Positions 1 through 9,522 are shown, counted from the first letter of the stretch. The stretch is 64,000 nt of DNA from a bacterium (GCA_029565675.1 JAKQNP010000054.1:1-64000), one strand, 5' to 3'. Made by a program: numbers and translations. The notes: generated from the letters alone by a model not told the origin.

Positions 1-221
1 ACCGACTACTCAGAAAAACGTAAGCATGCGGGCAATGAACGCCCATGCGATATTGTCACAATATTGATGTTGTAGATTGCATGTTTATGTGTCACAGAGC
101 TAAAATTATTTTGGGTTACATTTTATTTTGAGGCAACGGGAAGAGCATACTTTTTTTGCCTATCTGCCTATTGCAAGCAGGTAGGGAACCCGGCAATTCT
201 TTGAATCAAGCAGCTCGTTGG
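1..221. other. Non-coding window edge
   Basis: No convincing gene is visible. The stretch is AT-rich and holds short imperfect palindromes such as ATATTGTCACAATAT near 51-65. It may be the far side of the decayed mobile element whose integrase remnant follows, but nothing here proves that. Confidence 0.4.
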
Positions 222-350
222 TCAAAACACCAAGAACCGGGCCAGGTCTACCCTGCTGCTCTTTGCCAAGTGGGCAAAACGGGTAATGGTCATACGGCTA
301 TCGCTGTGGCCCATCATCTCCTGCAAGCGCCGCAGATCCAGGCAGAATGA
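222..350 (-). pseudogene. Tyrosine recombinase (phage integrase) C-terminal remnant
   Basis: The minus strand encodes about 42 residues matching the C-terminal catalytic block of tyrosine recombinases: DLRRLQEMMGHSDSRMT followed by ITRFAHLA and a stop. The family pattern is LQxxLGHxxxxxTxRYAHL; the catalytic histidine/tryptophan-region GH is present, and the tyrosine position is occupied by F (RFAHL), a missing key residue. An in-frame TAA lies immediately upstream (351-353), so the arginine-rich N-terminal part is lost. It sits about 125 bp beyond the 3' end of a tRNA gene, the usual place for an integrase after tRNA-targeted integration. This is a decayed fragment, not a working gene. Confidence 0.7.
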
Positions 351-429
351 TTATTATGCATCTGTCACAGAACTGTCACAGTTTTGTTGGCAAAAAAACC
401 CCAATTCCTGGCCAAACAGGGGAAAAGAC

Positions 430-465
430 AAAAAAGCCAACACAGATAACTCATTGTGTTGGCTT
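430..465 (-). terminator. Rho-independent terminator of tRNA-Pro
   Basis: An 11-bp perfect stem (AAGCCAACACA at 434-444 with TGTGTTGGCTT at 455-465) encloses a 10-nt loop. Read on the minus strand it is followed by a run of Ts (A run at 430-435 on the plus strand), about 10 nt past the tRNA CCA end. Confidence 0.8.
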
Positions 466-474
466 AATCTAGAG

Positions 475-552
<78 letters not shown>

Positions 553-659
553 AATCTTTTATTGCTGTCTAATATCGCAAAAATTTATTAAAGTGTTGCT
601 TTAAATGGTTCAAATCAATCTTGAATTGCCCTAAACCGAGTGTGACCGGATTCAGCAAA

Positions 660-1157
660 TTAAAGCAAGGAAATCACGCCAAGCGACGCCAAGGTGACGA
701 TGATACCTGCGATCACCACACCGGCGGCAATGCAGGGAAACGCATGACGAGGTTTGATCCCGAACAAAAACGCGGCGAGCGTTCCGGTCCATGCTCCGGT
801 CACCGGCAGGGGCACGGCGACGAAAAGAATCAATCCCAGGGCCCGATACTTTTCGACCACCTTTCCCCTTTTTCGCGTTCTGGCAAAAAGCCAGGCAAAA
901 AAACGCTGAAAAACCATGTAGCGGTTGAGCCAGAGGTACATGCGTTCGAAAAACAGCAACAGCGGCAAGACCGGGATCAGGTTACCGATCACCGCATACA
1001 AATAGGCCGTTTGCCAGCTCAATCCCCCACCGATCGGCGGATTGGCCAACGCCCAGGGTATCGCGCCGCGAAGTTCAGCAATTGGGATCAAGGCGATAAT
1101 CAGCGTAATCCATTCTTTGGGCAGATTTACAAAGAACGAGGCGATATGTTCTGCCAT
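660..1157 (-). CDS. Small multidrug-export-type membrane protein (COG2426/PF06695)
   Basis: A 165-residue integral membrane protein of the family labelled putative small multi-drug exporter. Visible features are an N-terminal hydrophobic helix followed by the family-like IAELRGAIPWAL segment (about residues 26-37), a second helix near IGNLIPVLPLLLFFERM, a basic loop FARTRKRGKVVEKY, and two C-terminal helices with VAVPLPVTGAWTGTL. Length and motif order fit the family. The transport substrate is not known for the family and the name is historical. It follows the glycosyltransferase gene with an 18-bp gap on the same strand, so the two are probably co-transcribed. Confidence 0.8.
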   Translation of the reverse strand: MAEHIASFFVNLPKEWITLIIALIPIAELRGAIPWALANPPIGGGLSWQTAYLYAVIGNLIPVLPLLLFFERMYLWLNRYMVFQRFFAWLFARTRKRGKVVEKYRALGLILFVAVPLPVTGAWTGTLAAFLFGIKPRHAFPCIAAGVVIAGIIVTLASLGVISLL

Positions 1158-1175
1158 TTATTCTCTACCGGAAAG

Positions 1176-1871
1176 TTACCAAAACAAGCTCTTTAAAACA
1201 AGAGCAATAAATCGAACCGTATCGCGAAAGGGCCGAATCGAGCTCAGTTCATCGCCGTAATGGGTGTTGACCGATACCTGGCTAAAACGACAGCCCATCT
1301 TGCCCATGCGCAACAACACTTCGGATTCGAACTGAAAACCATTTTCGCAGAGTCTTGTCAACGGAATACAGCCTGTTCGCAGCGCGCGATATCCGCATTG
1401 GCTGTCGCGAATGCGCTGGTTGCCGGCACATAACGAGAGAAAGATTGAACTGACGCCGTTGCTCAGCCGTCGCTGCAGCGGCATGGAGCCGCGGTTGCGG
1501 CGATCACCGATATACACATCGTAATCTTGTGTGCGGATACAGTCAAAGAACCTGGGAAAATCTTTTGGGTCATGCTGACCATCGCCGTCCAGGGTAAGGA
1601 TCCACTCTTTTTTCGATTCGATTGCCAGCTGAAAGGCGCGTTGCAGCGCTCTTCCTTTGCCCAAATTTCTATCGCAACGAATCACCTGAACCGGAAAAGC
1701 CGCGCTGATCTCAGCGGTTCCATCGGTCGAGCCGTCGTCGACCACCACAACGCAATGCGCCGGCACCTGTTCGAGAACTTGCTGCAAAACATGGGCAACA
1801 AAAGGCGCTTCGTTATAGACAGGAATCGCGATCAGAATCGAGTTAAAAAACGCTGCGTTCAAAGTCCTCAA
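1176..1871 (-). CDS. Glycosyltransferase family 2, dolichol-phosphate-mannose-synthase-like
   Basis: A GT-A fold transferase that would move a sugar from a nucleotide donor to a lipid carrier or polysaccharide at the cytoplasmic membrane face. The N-terminal nucleotide-binding segment IAIPVYNEAPFVAHVL, the VVVDDGSTDGTAE motif (about residue 40) and the metal-binding LDGDGQHDP (about residue 95) are clear. GDRRNRGSMPLQRRLSN is typical of the polyprenol-phosphate glycosyltransferase branch. At 231 residues it has only the catalytic domain and no C-terminal membrane segments. The start is uncertain: there is no ATG; TTG at 1871 is used here, but TTG at 1862 follows a GAGGA and is also possible. 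Confidence 0.8.
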   Translation of the reverse strand: MRTLNAAFFNSILIAIPVYNEAPFVAHVLQQVLEQVPAHCVVVVDDGSTDGTAEISAAFPVQVIRCDRNLGKGRALQRAFQLAIESKKEWILTLDGDGQHDPKDFPRFFDCIRTQDYDVYIGDRRNRGSMPLQRRLSNGVSSIFLSLCAGNQRIRDSQCGYRALRTGCIPLTRLCENGFQFESEVLLRMGKMGCRFSQVSVNTHYGDELSSIRPFRDTVRFIALVLKSLFW

Positions 1872-1882
1872 TTTTACGAATA

Positions 1883-1888
1883 ATTATA
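1883..1888 (-). promoter_or_regulatory. Perfect -10 hexamer upstream of the glycosyltransferase gene
   Basis: TATAAT on the minus strand lies 11 bp upstream of the TTG start at 1871. The expected transcription start, near 1876, would give an almost leaderless mRNA. The matching -35 region (TCCAAA at the 17-bp distance) is poor, so this is a tentative promoter. Confidence 0.35.
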
Positions 1889-1918
1889 ACGAGTTGCAAG
1901 TAATTTTTGGACTGATCA

Positions 1919-2449
1919 CTATTTAAGCCGTTTGAAGAGATGAAAACCATTGGCGGTCTGGATGATGCCGCTGACCTGGCCGACTGAAAGTGCAGCAATG
2001 GCTTTGCTTATTGCAGGGTCAAAATCACCCGGCTCGAACATCCCCAAATCGCCTCCCTTGGCGGCAGTCGGTGAAATCGACATCTGTTTGGCTACCGTTT
2101 CAAAGGCTGTGCCTTGCTCGACCATTCGCAGGGCTTCTTCAGCCTTGGTGCGTGTCTCGGTCAAAATATGCAAAGCGCGCATTTGATTTTTGCTGTTGCG
2201 CGTTTTGACCAGAGACAGCGAAGGCTTCCAAATCCATCCGCTCATGATCACTTTGCTCCAATTTCCCTGTTCTTCGATAACCACCACTTCGGTCCCTTCG
2301 AGCAAAGTGCCGATTTTCACTCCATTCGGGGCTGCCCGCAGATTTTCTTCCGGAGCGGTCACATATTTGCTCAATCTTCCCTGGCCGTGGAGCAGCGATA
2401 AAGTGCAAAATAACAAAATAGCCGCAGTCAACAGGGCTTTGTTTTTCAT
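1919..2449 (-). CDS. Exported SH3-like plus parvulin-type peptidyl-prolyl isomerase domain protein
   Basis: A periplasmic or surface protein of about 176 residues. A signal peptide (MKNKALLTAAILLFCTLS...GQG) is followed by a bacterial SH3-like segment (APEENLRAAPNGVKIGTLLEG, ending WKPSLSLV). A PpiC/parvulin rotamase domain comes next, with ALHILTETRTKAEEAL, KGGDLGMFEPGDFDPA and a C-terminal GFHLFKRLK. The motif order matches PpiC-type folding catalysts, though the domain is compact. The start at 2449 was chosen because AGGAGAGA sits about 6 nt upstream; an ATG 3 nt earlier (2452) is the alternative. The SH3-like domain suggests attachment to peptidoglycan or to a partner; the client is unknown. 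Confidence 0.7.
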   Translation of the reverse strand: MKNKALLTAAILLFCTLSLLHGQGRLSKYVTAPEENLRAAPNGVKIGTLLEGTEVVVIEEQGNWSKVIMSGWIWKPSLSLVKTRNSKNQMRALHILTETRTKAEEALRMVEQGTAFETVAKQMSISPTAAKGGDLGMFEPGDFDPAISKAIAALSVGQVSGIIQTANGFHLFKRLK

Positions 2450-2617
2450 CATTCTCTCCTGATTTGCATCCAAACGCCGCAAAACCGCCGATCTGCTGTT
2501 TGTGGGCAAACAATCGACGCACAAGTGCTGCCATTCGGCGATTAAAGACGATGCAAGTAACGCGAAAATCTCTCGGTTGTTCCAATTTCCGGAATCATCT
2601 TTTGCGCGAATCGGTGA

Positions 2618-3667
2618 TCACTTTTCCGGGTTCCAATTGTCAATTTCTTTGAGCAATTCATCGATGATTTGATTCTCTTCGATGCGGCGGATAATTTGTC
2701 CGCGTTTGAACAAAACCGCGCGATGTCGGCCGCATGCAACCCCGAGATCCGCCTCCCGAGCTTCGCCTGGACCATTGACTTCGCAGCCCATGATCGCGAC
2801 GGTCAGAGGCTTCTCAACCCCCTGCAGGCGTTTTTCCACTTCTTCGGCGATCGAGATCAGGTCGACTTGAGTCCGGCTGCAAGTCGGGCATGAAATCAGC
2901 CGTATTCCCTGGCTGCGCAGATCCAAGGTGGTCAATATCTGGCGAGCGACCCAGACTTCTTCCACCGGGTCGCCGGTCAGCGACACCCGCAGGGTATCGC
3001 CGATGCCTTGCGCCAACAGAGCACCAAGAACAACGCTCGACTTGATCGTGCCGATGCGCACCGGCCCGGCTTCTGTTAACCCGATGTGCAGCGGTATATC
3101 GGTCTTTTGGCTGATTTCGCGATAGCAATCGATAGTCTTGCGCGCATTCGACGATTTGATCGACAAAACCAGGTCATGTACACCCAATTGCCGCATCCGA
3201 TCGATGTTGCGCAGGGCGCTGGTGACCAGGGCATTGACGGTGGGGCCTCCCTCCTGTTGCAACAGATCCTTTTCCAGGGAGCCGGAATTGACCCCGATGC
3301 GAATCGGAATGCGACAGGCAAGCGCCTTTTGCGCGATGGCCTGCAGATGTTCGGCGCGTGCGATATTGCCCGGATTGATGCGGATCTTGTCGGCTCCGGC
3401 ATCCATCGCCGCCAAAGCCAAGCGATAATCGAAATGGATATCAGCGATCAGCGGCACACCCGTCTGGCGGCGAATTTCGGCAAACGACTGCGCCGATTCC
3501 TGGTCAGGCACCGCAACCCGAACGATTTCGCAGCCGGCTTGCTGCAACCGTTCGATCTGCGCGAGCGTATCTGCCACATTCAATGTATTGGTGTTGGTCA
3601 TCGATTGCACAGCGATCGGCGAACCGCCGCCGATCGCAACCGAACCGATCATCACTTTTCTGGTCAT
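2618..3667 (-). CDS. ispG: 4-hydroxy-3-methylbut-2-enyl diphosphate synthase (IspG/GcpE)
   Basis: Catalyses the penultimate step of the MEP isoprenoid pathway, reducing MEcPP to HMBPP with an iron-sulfur cluster. At 349 residues it is the short bacterial form: TIM-barrel domain (GGGSPIAVQSMTNTNT, LIADIHFDYRLAL, KIRINPGNI) followed by the cluster domain with CPTCSRTQ and GCEVNGPGEA carrying the three cluster cysteines. The start ATG at 3667 has GGTGAAGCG just upstream and a consensus promoter 37 bp away. It shows that this organism makes isoprenoids by the MEP route. Confidence 0.95.
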   Translation of the reverse strand: MTRKVMIGSVAIGGGSPIAVQSMTNTNTLNVADTLAQIERLQQAGCEIVRVAVPDQESAQSFAEIRRQTGVPLIADIHFDYRLALAAMDAGADKIRINPGNIARAEHLQAIAQKALACRIPIRIGVNSGSLEKDLLQQEGGPTVNALVTSALRNIDRMRQLGVHDLVLSIKSSNARKTIDCYREISQKTDIPLHIGLTEAGPVRIGTIKSSVVLGALLAQGIGDTLRVSLTGDPVEEVWVARQILTTLDLRSQGIRLISCPTCSRTQVDLISIAEEVEKRLQGVEKPLTVAIMGCEVNGPGEAREADLGVACGRHRAVLFKRGQIIRRIEENQIIDELLKEIDNWNPEK

Positions 3668-3703
3668 CGCTTCACCATTTTCACCGAGTAAAAAATGCAG
3701 TCA

Positions 3704-3732
3704 AGTATACGCAAAAGGTGGGTAAAAATCAA
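3704..3732 (-). promoter_or_regulatory. Sigma70-type promoter of ispG
   Basis: On the minus strand TTGATT (3727-3732) and TATACT (3704-3709) are separated by exactly 17 bp, about 37 bp upstream of the ispG ATG. The predicted transcript leader is near 30 nt. Confidence 0.75.
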
Positions 3733-3947
3733 TTTAATTTCTCAGGCAATAGCGGCCATGTTTCCGCAACAGATCAAGGGTTGGGTTGCGGTCGACAACG
3801 GATTTGCATCGAGGGATGGGGCGTGCCTCCACTGCTCGCCTGTTCGTCAAAGAAAAAGGCATGATTCAGGCTGGCAAAAGATCAACGCCAATTTGTGAGA
3901 GGATGTGAAAAGCAAATGAAGGAAAAAATATGTAACAAGATGAAACA

Positions 3948-3980
3948 GCGCGGCGGGTTTGAGAAAAATCCACACCGCGC
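3948..3980 (-). terminator. Possible terminator hairpin after the exported unknown gene
   Basis: GCGCGG (3948-3953) pairs with CCGCGC (3975-3980) around a long loop. On the minus strand it is followed by TGTTTC, only weakly T-rich. It begins about 13 bp beyond the stop of the gene at 3993. Between it and the ispG promoter (3733-3947) no gene or other signal is seen. Confidence 0.35.
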
Positions 3981-3992
3981 CAAATGCAGAGT

Positions 3993-4427
3993 TCAACGGC
4001 CGTCCAAAAAGGCATAGAGCATCAAACCGCTCAAGCCGCCGATGACCGCCGCAACACGGTATTTGCTCTTTTCTTGCGATTCGTGCAAAACTTGTTGTTG
4101 GTTGTTTTCCATTTGCCGCTCTTCGTAAATTTTCTTCTCTTTGTCGCTGCGCAACCGGACTTTTCCCCAATTCAGCGCATTTTCATCGAATTTATCGCGA
4201 GGATAGATGATTTTACCGCGGTCATCGACGACGGCCAAGAGGTCTTTTTTGTAAACTTTTAGCCACTCTTTTTCACCTGGATGTGGATAATTTTCAAATT
4301 CGATATACTCGTGGGCAATCAGACTGAGCCGGCCGATAAATTTTTGCTTGTCCACGGTGATCAACACATCTGCCTGTGCTGCTTGAAGGGTGAACAAAAG
4401 GGCGAAAAACCCAAAAATTCGATTCAT
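3993..4427 (-). CDS. Exported protein of unknown function
   Basis: I do not recognise the family. The 144-residue product has a clear signal peptide (MNRIFGFFALLFTLQAAQA), a short beta-rich region (VLITVDKQKFIGRLSLIAHE), a strongly charged Lys/Glu-rich middle (about residues 88-118) that could be helical, and a hydrophobic C-terminal helix (VAAVIGGLSGLMLYAFL) that could anchor it. The start is supported by AAGGAAGGAGG 7 nt upstream. It stands alone between ispG and kbl, with gaps of over 130 bp on each side. Confidence 0.6.
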   Translation of the reverse strand: MNRIFGFFALLFTLQAAQADVLITVDKQKFIGRLSLIAHEYIEFENYPHPGEKEWLKVYKKDLLAVVDDRGKIIYPRDKFDENALNWGKVRLRSDKEKKIYEERQMENNQQQVLHESQEKSKYRVAAVIGGLSGLMLYAFLDGR

Positions 4428-4567
4428 GGTATGCCTCCTTCCTTTTCACAACTGGATTTGCAAAACGCATGCCATGGATCGCAGGGCAAAAACGTATAAA
4501 AAGGCAGAAACCAATGACAGACGGCCACAAAAGAGTAAGCTAAATTACAAATCGGTCATCGATGAGT

Positions 4568-5761
4568 TTAGACTTTAATCACTCCCAGGTCGCGTGCGAC
4601 ACTGCTGAAACTCTCCACCGCCTTTTCCAACTGCATTTTCGAATGAGCCGCCGAGATCTGAACACGGATTCTCGCCTTGCCTTTGGGCACCACCGGAAAG
4701 CTGAATCCAATTACATAGATTCCTTTATCGAGCAACCGGGCTGCCATTTCATGCGCCAACCGCTCTTCATAAAGCATGATCGGTACGATCGGATGCACTC
4801 CTGGTCGTATATCAAAACCAGCAAGGGTCATTTCCTGGCGGAAAAAGCGCGTATTCTCTTCCAGCCGATCGCGCAACGCGGTGGTGTCGGTTAACAGGTG
4901 AAGAACAGCAAGCGTCGCACCGACGACAACCGGCGCAAGCGAATTGGAAAACAAATAGGGACGACTTTTTTGCCGCAGATATTCAATCATCTCTCGGTGG
5001 CCGGCAACACAACCGCCAGATGCACCTCCGAGCGCTTTGCCAAATGTCGTGGTGATCAAATCGATGCGCCCCTCGACACCGCAATATTCTGGTGTGCCCC
5101 GACCGGTTCGACCGACAAAACCAGTCGCATGGCTGTCATCGACCAAAACCAAAGCGTCGTATTTATCCGCGAGATCGCAAATAACCGGCAAATTTGCGAT
5201 ATCACCGTCCATCGAAAAGACACCATCAGTGGCGATCAGACGGAATTTGCTCGATTGCGCTTCCTTGAGTTTGGCTTCCAGATCATCCATTTCGGCATGC
5301 GCATAGATCAAACGCTGCGCTTTGGTCAAGCGAATACCGTCGATCAACGAAGCATGGTTGAGCGCATCGGTAATAATTGCGCAGTCCGTGTCGAAAAAGG
5401 GTTCAAAGACGCCACCGTTGGCATCGAAACAGGCGGCATAGAGAATCGTATCATCGGTGTGCAAAAATTCTGAAACTGTTTCTTCCAGTTTCTTGTGGAT
5501 CTGTTGAGTTCCACAGATGAAACGGACCGATGACAAACCATACCCCCATTCATCAAGAGCCTGATGCGCTGCGGCAACGACTTGCGGATGATTGGCAAGC
5601 CCTAAATAATTGTTGGCACAAAAATTAATGACTCGTTTGCCACCCTGAACCGTGATATCGGTTCCCTGTGGACTGACGATGACTCGTTCTTCTTTATAAA
5701 GACCTGCGTCATGAATCTGCGCAAGCTTTTGCTCCAGGTCAACCTTGATTCGATCATACAT
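4568..5761 (-). CDS. kbl: Glycine C-acetyltransferase (2-amino-3-ketobutyrate CoA ligase)
   Basis: A PLP enzyme that cleaves 2-amino-3-ketobutyrate with CoA to glycine and acetyl-CoA. At 397 residues from the chosen start it matches the usual length of about 398. Alpha-oxoamine-synthase features are visible: [14 protein letters not shown] near residue 50, [25 protein letters not shown], and the PLP lysine in [14 protein letters not shown]. The start at 5761 (MYDRIK) is set by GGAGGCG six nucleotides upstream; a longer reading frame upstream lacks a ribosome site. It lies 88 bp downstream of tdh on the same strand, together forming the classic threonine degradation pair. Confidence 0.95.
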   Translation of the reverse strand: MYDRIKVDLEQKLAQIHDAGLYKEERVIVSPQGTDITVQGGKRVINFCANNYLGLANHPQVVAAAHQALDEWGYGLSSVRFICGTQQIHKKLEETVSEFLHTDDTILYAACFDANGGVFEPFFDTDCAIITDALNHASLIDGIRLTKAQRLIYAHAEMDDLEAKLKEAQSSKFRLIATDGVFSMDGDIANLPVICDLADKYDALVLVDDSHATGFVGRTGRGTPEYCGVEGRIDLITTTFGKALGGASGGCVAGHREMIEYLRQKSRPYLFSNSLAPVVVGATLAVLHLLTDTTALRDRLEENTRFFRQEMTLAGFDIRPGVHPIVPIMLYEERLAHEMAARLLDKGIYVIGFSFPVVPKGKARIRVQISAAHSKMQLEKAVESFSSVARDLGVIKV

Positions 5762-5849
5762 AATCGCCTCCGTTTTTTTGGCGAGCCGGCTCCTGCGTGT
5801 GTCGGGCAAGTCTTGGGTAGATAGATATGGCTGCTCGTTAAAACCAAAC

Positions 5850-6899
5850 TTATTGCCGCAAATATTCTAATTCAAGTATTACTTTACCACAATCGCCCAA
5901 CAGCATGTGTTCAAATCCTTTTTCATAATCCTCGAATTTAAAGCGATGGGTGAGAACCGGCTGCAGATCTAAGCCACTTTGCAACATGGTCTGCATTTTG
6001 TACCAGGTTTCGAAAATTTCCCGTCCGTAGATACCTTTGATCACCAGCCCTTTGAAGATGACTTGATCCCAATCGATTTTTGCGCCCCTGGGCAAAATGC
6101 CGAGCAAAGCGATCCGACCGCCGTGATGCATGCAATTGAGCATTTCTTCAAAGGCTTCCTGGTTTCCGGACATTTCGAGGCCTATATCAAAGCCGATCAT
6201 CTGCAATTTGTTCATGCACTCTTTGACCGTTTCGCGCTTGATGTTGATGGCGGCAGTCGCACCCATCTTGCGCGCCAGTTCGAGCCGGTAATCGTTGATG
6301 TCGGTGATCACCACATTGCGTGCACCGACATGTTTGGCGATCGCCACCGCCATGATGCCGATCGGACCCGCGCCGGTGATCAAAACATCCTCCCCCACCA
6401 GATCGAAAGAGAGGGTCGCGTGGGTGGCGTTGCCGTAGGGATCAAAAAAGGCAGCGATTTCAGAGGGAATGGAATCGACAACAGACCAGGCGTTTGATGC
6501 CGGCAAGCTCAAATATTCAGCAAAACAGCCATTGCGGTTGACACCGATACCGATGGTGTGGGTGCAAAGGTGGCGTTTTCCGGCCTTGCAGCTCCGACAG
6601 AGTCCGCAAACAATATGACCTTCGCCGGAAACGCGCTGACCGATTTCATATCCTTGCACATTTTGTCCTTTGGCCGCAATGGTTCCCACAAATTCATGGC
6701 CGATGATCAGTGGCGGATGAATGGTTCGTTGTGACCACTCATCCCATTTGTAGATATGCAAATCGGTGCCGCAGATCGCTGTTTTGTCGATGCGCACCAA
6801 CAAATCATTGTTGCCGTATTCGGGGATTTCGACCTCGCGCAGCCATAGACCTGGTTTCGCTTCCAGTTTGACCAGAGCTTTCATTGTTTTTTTCGACAT
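5850..6899 (-). CDS. tdh: L-threonine 3-dehydrogenase
   Basis: A zinc-dependent medium-chain dehydrogenase oxidising L-threonine to 2-amino-3-ketobutyrate with NAD+, the step before Kbl. The 349-residue protein has the catalytic-zinc [13 protein letters not shown] and GHEFVG motifs, the structural-zinc cysteine cluster [15 protein letters not shown], and the Rossmann motif [12 protein letters not shown]. The [10 protein letters not shown] segment is characteristic of TDH rather than of alcohol dehydrogenases. GAGGCAAAG precedes the ATG. It probably shares a transcript with kbl. Confidence 0.95.
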   Translation of the reverse strand: MSKKTMKALVKLEAKPGLWLREVEIPEYGNNDLLVRIDKTAICGTDLHIYKWDEWSQRTIHPPLIIGHEFVGTIAAKGQNVQGYEIGQRVSGEGHIVCGLCRSCKAGKRHLCTHTIGIGVNRNGCFAEYLSLPASNAWSVVDSIPSEIAAFFDPYGNATHATLSFDLVGEDVLITGAGPIGIMAVAIAKHVGARNVVITDINDYRLELARKMGATAAINIKRETVKECMNKLQMIGFDIGLEMSGNQEAFEEMLNCMHHGGRIALLGILPRGAKIDWDQVIFKGLVIKGIYGREIFETWYKMQTMLQSGLDLQPVLTHRFKFEDYEKGFEHMLLGDCGKVILELEYLRQ

Positions 6900-6929
6900 C
6901 TTTGCCTCGATTCACTTTTGGTCGCTTGA

Positions 6930-9257
6930 TCAACGTATCAACAACACTTTGTGTTTGTGCAAAATGCCGGGACCGGATAGATCGATGAAATAGACACCAG
7001 ACGGAACAGAATTGCCGTTTTGATCGCAGCCACGCCAAACAAACTGGCGAAGCGGTTCTCTATCAGCCGGCAAGCACCATTCAGCCACGACTTGACCGCG
7101 AATATTGGTAAGGGTCAAACGACTCCCTTGCTCGAGTTTCCCCTGCACGACGATGCATGTTTGAGAGTTGAAAGGATTGGGATAGTTGGCGATGACAAGT
7201 TGCGGCTTAGCGGGCAACGGCGAGTCTACAACTCGGGTCGAAAAATCGCCTGTCCCCCCTGCTTGCACATAGCGCGCCGAAAATTCCTGTAAAAAGAGGT
7301 TGGCGATTCGCGCATCGTGGATGATGAGGGTGTTTTCGTCGTTGTGGGTGTTTGCCGCATAGCTCCAATTGTGCGAACCGGTTACCACCAGGGGGTCGGA
7401 ATCCGGCTGATCCGCATCTACGACAAGATATTTGTGATGCATCAGGTTGTTGCCGCCCATATCGAGCAACAATACATCGACAGCAGCCGAACGCAGTTGG
7501 CCGGCAAGCCATTCGTTTTCGTCTTCTGCGTTGAGGACGCCGCGCAAATCGATGTGCGGTGCTCGGTTCATGAGTGCCTGACGCATGGTGCTGCTGGTGA
7601 TCGCCAGTTGCGCAAAATAGGCGGATCGATCGGCGCTCGCCAAAGCCCGCAAAATATGAGTTTCGGTCCGGTCGCTCGGACTCATAAACTGCTCGATCCA
7701 AACGCCGTTGACGTTGAAACGGTGCGGTGTGTTGTCGATTTTATTTTTGCCCATACGCGAAAGGCGGCCACTCGGGACTTTGCCTGTGCTGCCCCACATT
7801 TCGTTGAACTCCCTGGTATAAGCCGCACACAGCGATTGGTCATTGATTACCAGCCAGTTTTCGGCATTGGTGCGGGTGCCGCTGTAAGTGGCATTTGCGG
7901 ATCCCAGAGCCAGCCAGTCGTCGCCGCCGATGTTGCCCAAACGATGGTCAAAGACAAAGAATTTGTTGTGCATGGCGCCGCCGCCGTCATTGTCGCCGAA
8001 TCGGTCGTTGATGGCATAGATTCCGACGGTTTCACGCAAAAAAGTGATCATCGAGGATTCTGTTTCTCCCTCGCGCCAATCGGTGATCATGCGGATTTCG
8101 ACTCCGCGAAGCTTGGCGCGCTGCAAAGCCTGGGCAATCCCTTGGTGAGTAAAGGAATAATAACACAAATCGATGCTGTGTTGCGCGCGGTCGATGCGGT
8201 CGATCAGGATTTCAGAGAGATCGATATTGCCCATGGCGGGTTCCGCTACCGCCAGATCGTTGTCGACTGAACGGGTGAAATAGACCTGGATTTCGCCACT
8301 GCTCTGGTCGGCGGCAGTGACAAAATAAAAGACACTCGAAGTGTCGCTGCTCTGCGGGGTAAGGGCGATGACGCGCGCTGCATAAAGAGTTGCTGGTGTC
8401 AGGGAAGCCAGGCTGAGTGAGTGGCGTTTGACCCGGGCAGTGTCTTCGATGGCACCCAATTCAAAATTTTCGGTCAAACCAAATTCGATGCGAGCAGTGG
8501 ATGGAGCATCGGTTTCCCAGGAAAACTCGACCAGAGTCGGTTCAATTCGCGTTTCGATAGGATCAGAGATGATGCAGATCGATTCAGGTGTCAAGATATC
8601 GAATGGGCCACGGGGACAAATGCAGTAGCCTTCGTTATAAGGCAAAGAATCGTCAAACTGACGCAAAATTCCTCTCACATCAAAAACGCCGTCTGGAAGT
8701 TCGGTGATCGATGGTGCAGCGATCAGCATATCGCATTCGCCGCTGTAATCTTGCAGCCGATATTGCGGGTGGTTGTCAGCAGCGATCCGCACATTTTGCA
8801 GCAGAATCAAACGATTTTCATTCAATTCATCGCCGACACTGTTCATGCTCTGCGCCACCTGGGTGCAAGTCAGAACCAGCGGCAAAGGCAGTTCTTTTTG
8901 TTCGGCCAAAATTTTGATGCCGTCAGAATTAACGATTTTGATGCGCGTTTGTCCACGAACCTGGTCGACCAAGCCAGTAGCCTGTATTTGCATGCCCATG
9001 TCCAGGCTGCCAGGCCAGACAAACGGAGCAACCACTGCGATGCCGCCGGTCCGATCTTGGATAGAGATATCCAGATTATCGCCAAAAATTCCGCTGGCGA
9101 CCGTCACAATACCCTGCACGATTTGTTCGCTGCCGATAAAAAAGGCGATCCCTTGCGGTGAATTGCGGTGCAACCGATTGATGTCGATGGGTTGTCCGGC
9201 CGCCAGGGTTGCGGCAAACATCTCCATCACCAGCCAAAAAGAGAGCGAGCGTTTCAT
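6930..9257 (-). CDS. Secreted phospholipase-D-fold protein with OB-like and FlgD-like sorting domains
   Basis: A 775-residue exported protein. In order: signal peptide (about 1-21); a beta-rich segment resembling an OB fold (residues about 45-200); a fibronectin-III-like stretch (about 235-315); two PLD/HKD catalytic motifs, HNKFFVFD near 430 and HHKYLVVD near 607, each followed by the G-S-x-N element (GSANAT, GSHNWS); and a C-terminal FlgD-like domain starting YPNPFN near 692. The two HKD motifs make one active site cutting phosphodiester bonds. OB plus PLD suggests nucleic acid as a possible substrate, but phospholipid is equally open. The tail predicts type IX-like secretion. GGAAGG precedes the ATG. 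Confidence 0.8.
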   Translation of the reverse strand: MKRSLSFWLVMEMFAATLAAGQPIDINRLHRNSPQGIAFFIGSEQIVQGIVTVASGIFGDNLDISIQDRTGGIAVVAPFVWPGSLDMGMQIQATGLVDQVRGQTRIKIVNSDGIKILAEQKELPLPLVLTCTQVAQSMNSVGDELNENRLILLQNVRIAADNHPQYRLQDYSGECDMLIAAPSITELPDGVFDVRGILRQFDDSLPYNEGYCICPRGPFDILTPESICIISDPIETRIEPTLVEFSWETDAPSTARIEFGLTENFELGAIEDTARVKRHSLSLASLTPATLYAARVIALTPQSSDTSSVFYFVTAADQSSGEIQVYFTRSVDNDLAVAEPAMGNIDLSEILIDRIDRAQHSIDLCYYSFTHQGIAQALQRAKLRGVEIRMITDWREGETESSMITFLRETVGIYAINDRFGDNDGGGAMHNKFFVFDHRLGNIGGDDWLALGSANATYSGTRTNAENWLVINDQSLCAAYTREFNEMWGSTGKVPSGRLSRMGKNKIDNTPHRFNVNGVWIEQFMSPSDRTETHILRALASADRSAYFAQLAITSSTMRQALMNRAPHIDLRGVLNAEDENEWLAGQLRSAAVDVLLLDMGGNNLMHHKYLVVDADQPDSDPLVVTGSHNWSYAANTHNDENTLIIHDARIANLFLQEFSARYVQAGGTGDFSTRVVDSPLPAKPQLVIANYPNPFNSQTCIVVQGKLEQGSRLTLTNIRGQVVAEWCLPADREPLRQFVWRGCDQNGNSVPSGVYFIDLSGPGILHKHKVLLIR

Positions 9258-9352
9258 GAACCGCCTTCCAGAAATTTGCAGGTCTGCCGCACATGGAGTT
9301 GTTTAGCGCGGCAGGCCTTTGCTCAAACCGAGGTGAATAAAGTTGACGGGTG

Positions 9353-9381
9353 AATATAGGGATTGGGCGACTGATAGTCAA
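9353..9381 (-). promoter_or_regulatory. Promoter of the secreted PLD gene
   Basis: Minus strand TTGACT (9376-9381), 17-bp spacer, TATATT (9353-9358). The predicted leader is about 90 nt. It lies in the 311-bp gap between the divergent PLD and DtxR-type genes. That gap also contains an imperfect CCCCGGT/ACCGGG hairpin near 9425-9462 of unknown role. Confidence 0.7.
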
Positions 9382-9493
9382 GAATTTATCCCGCTGGTTT
9401 CTTCTGCACGTTATCGAAAAGAAAACCCCGGTCTCAATATTTCGCACCAAAACCGGGTTATTTTGACGCGCAGAATGCAGAGAAACATTTTCA

Positions 9494-9522
9494 TTGCAAT
9501 TTTTGAATGGATTCAGTATATT
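9494..9522 (+). promoter_or_regulatory. Promoter of the DtxR-feo operon
   Basis: TTGCAA (9494-9499), 17-bp spacer, TATATT (9517-9522), about 46 bp before the repressor ATG. TAACTTT occurs twice just downstream. No clear IdeR/DtxR or Fur box could be read here, so autoregulation is plausible but not shown. Confidence 0.55.

Noticed and set aside
362-381. CTGTCACAG direct repeat as an iteron or attachment site
   Set aside because: Only two copies, short, with no partner near the tRNA 3' end. Kept only as a remark under the integrase remnant.
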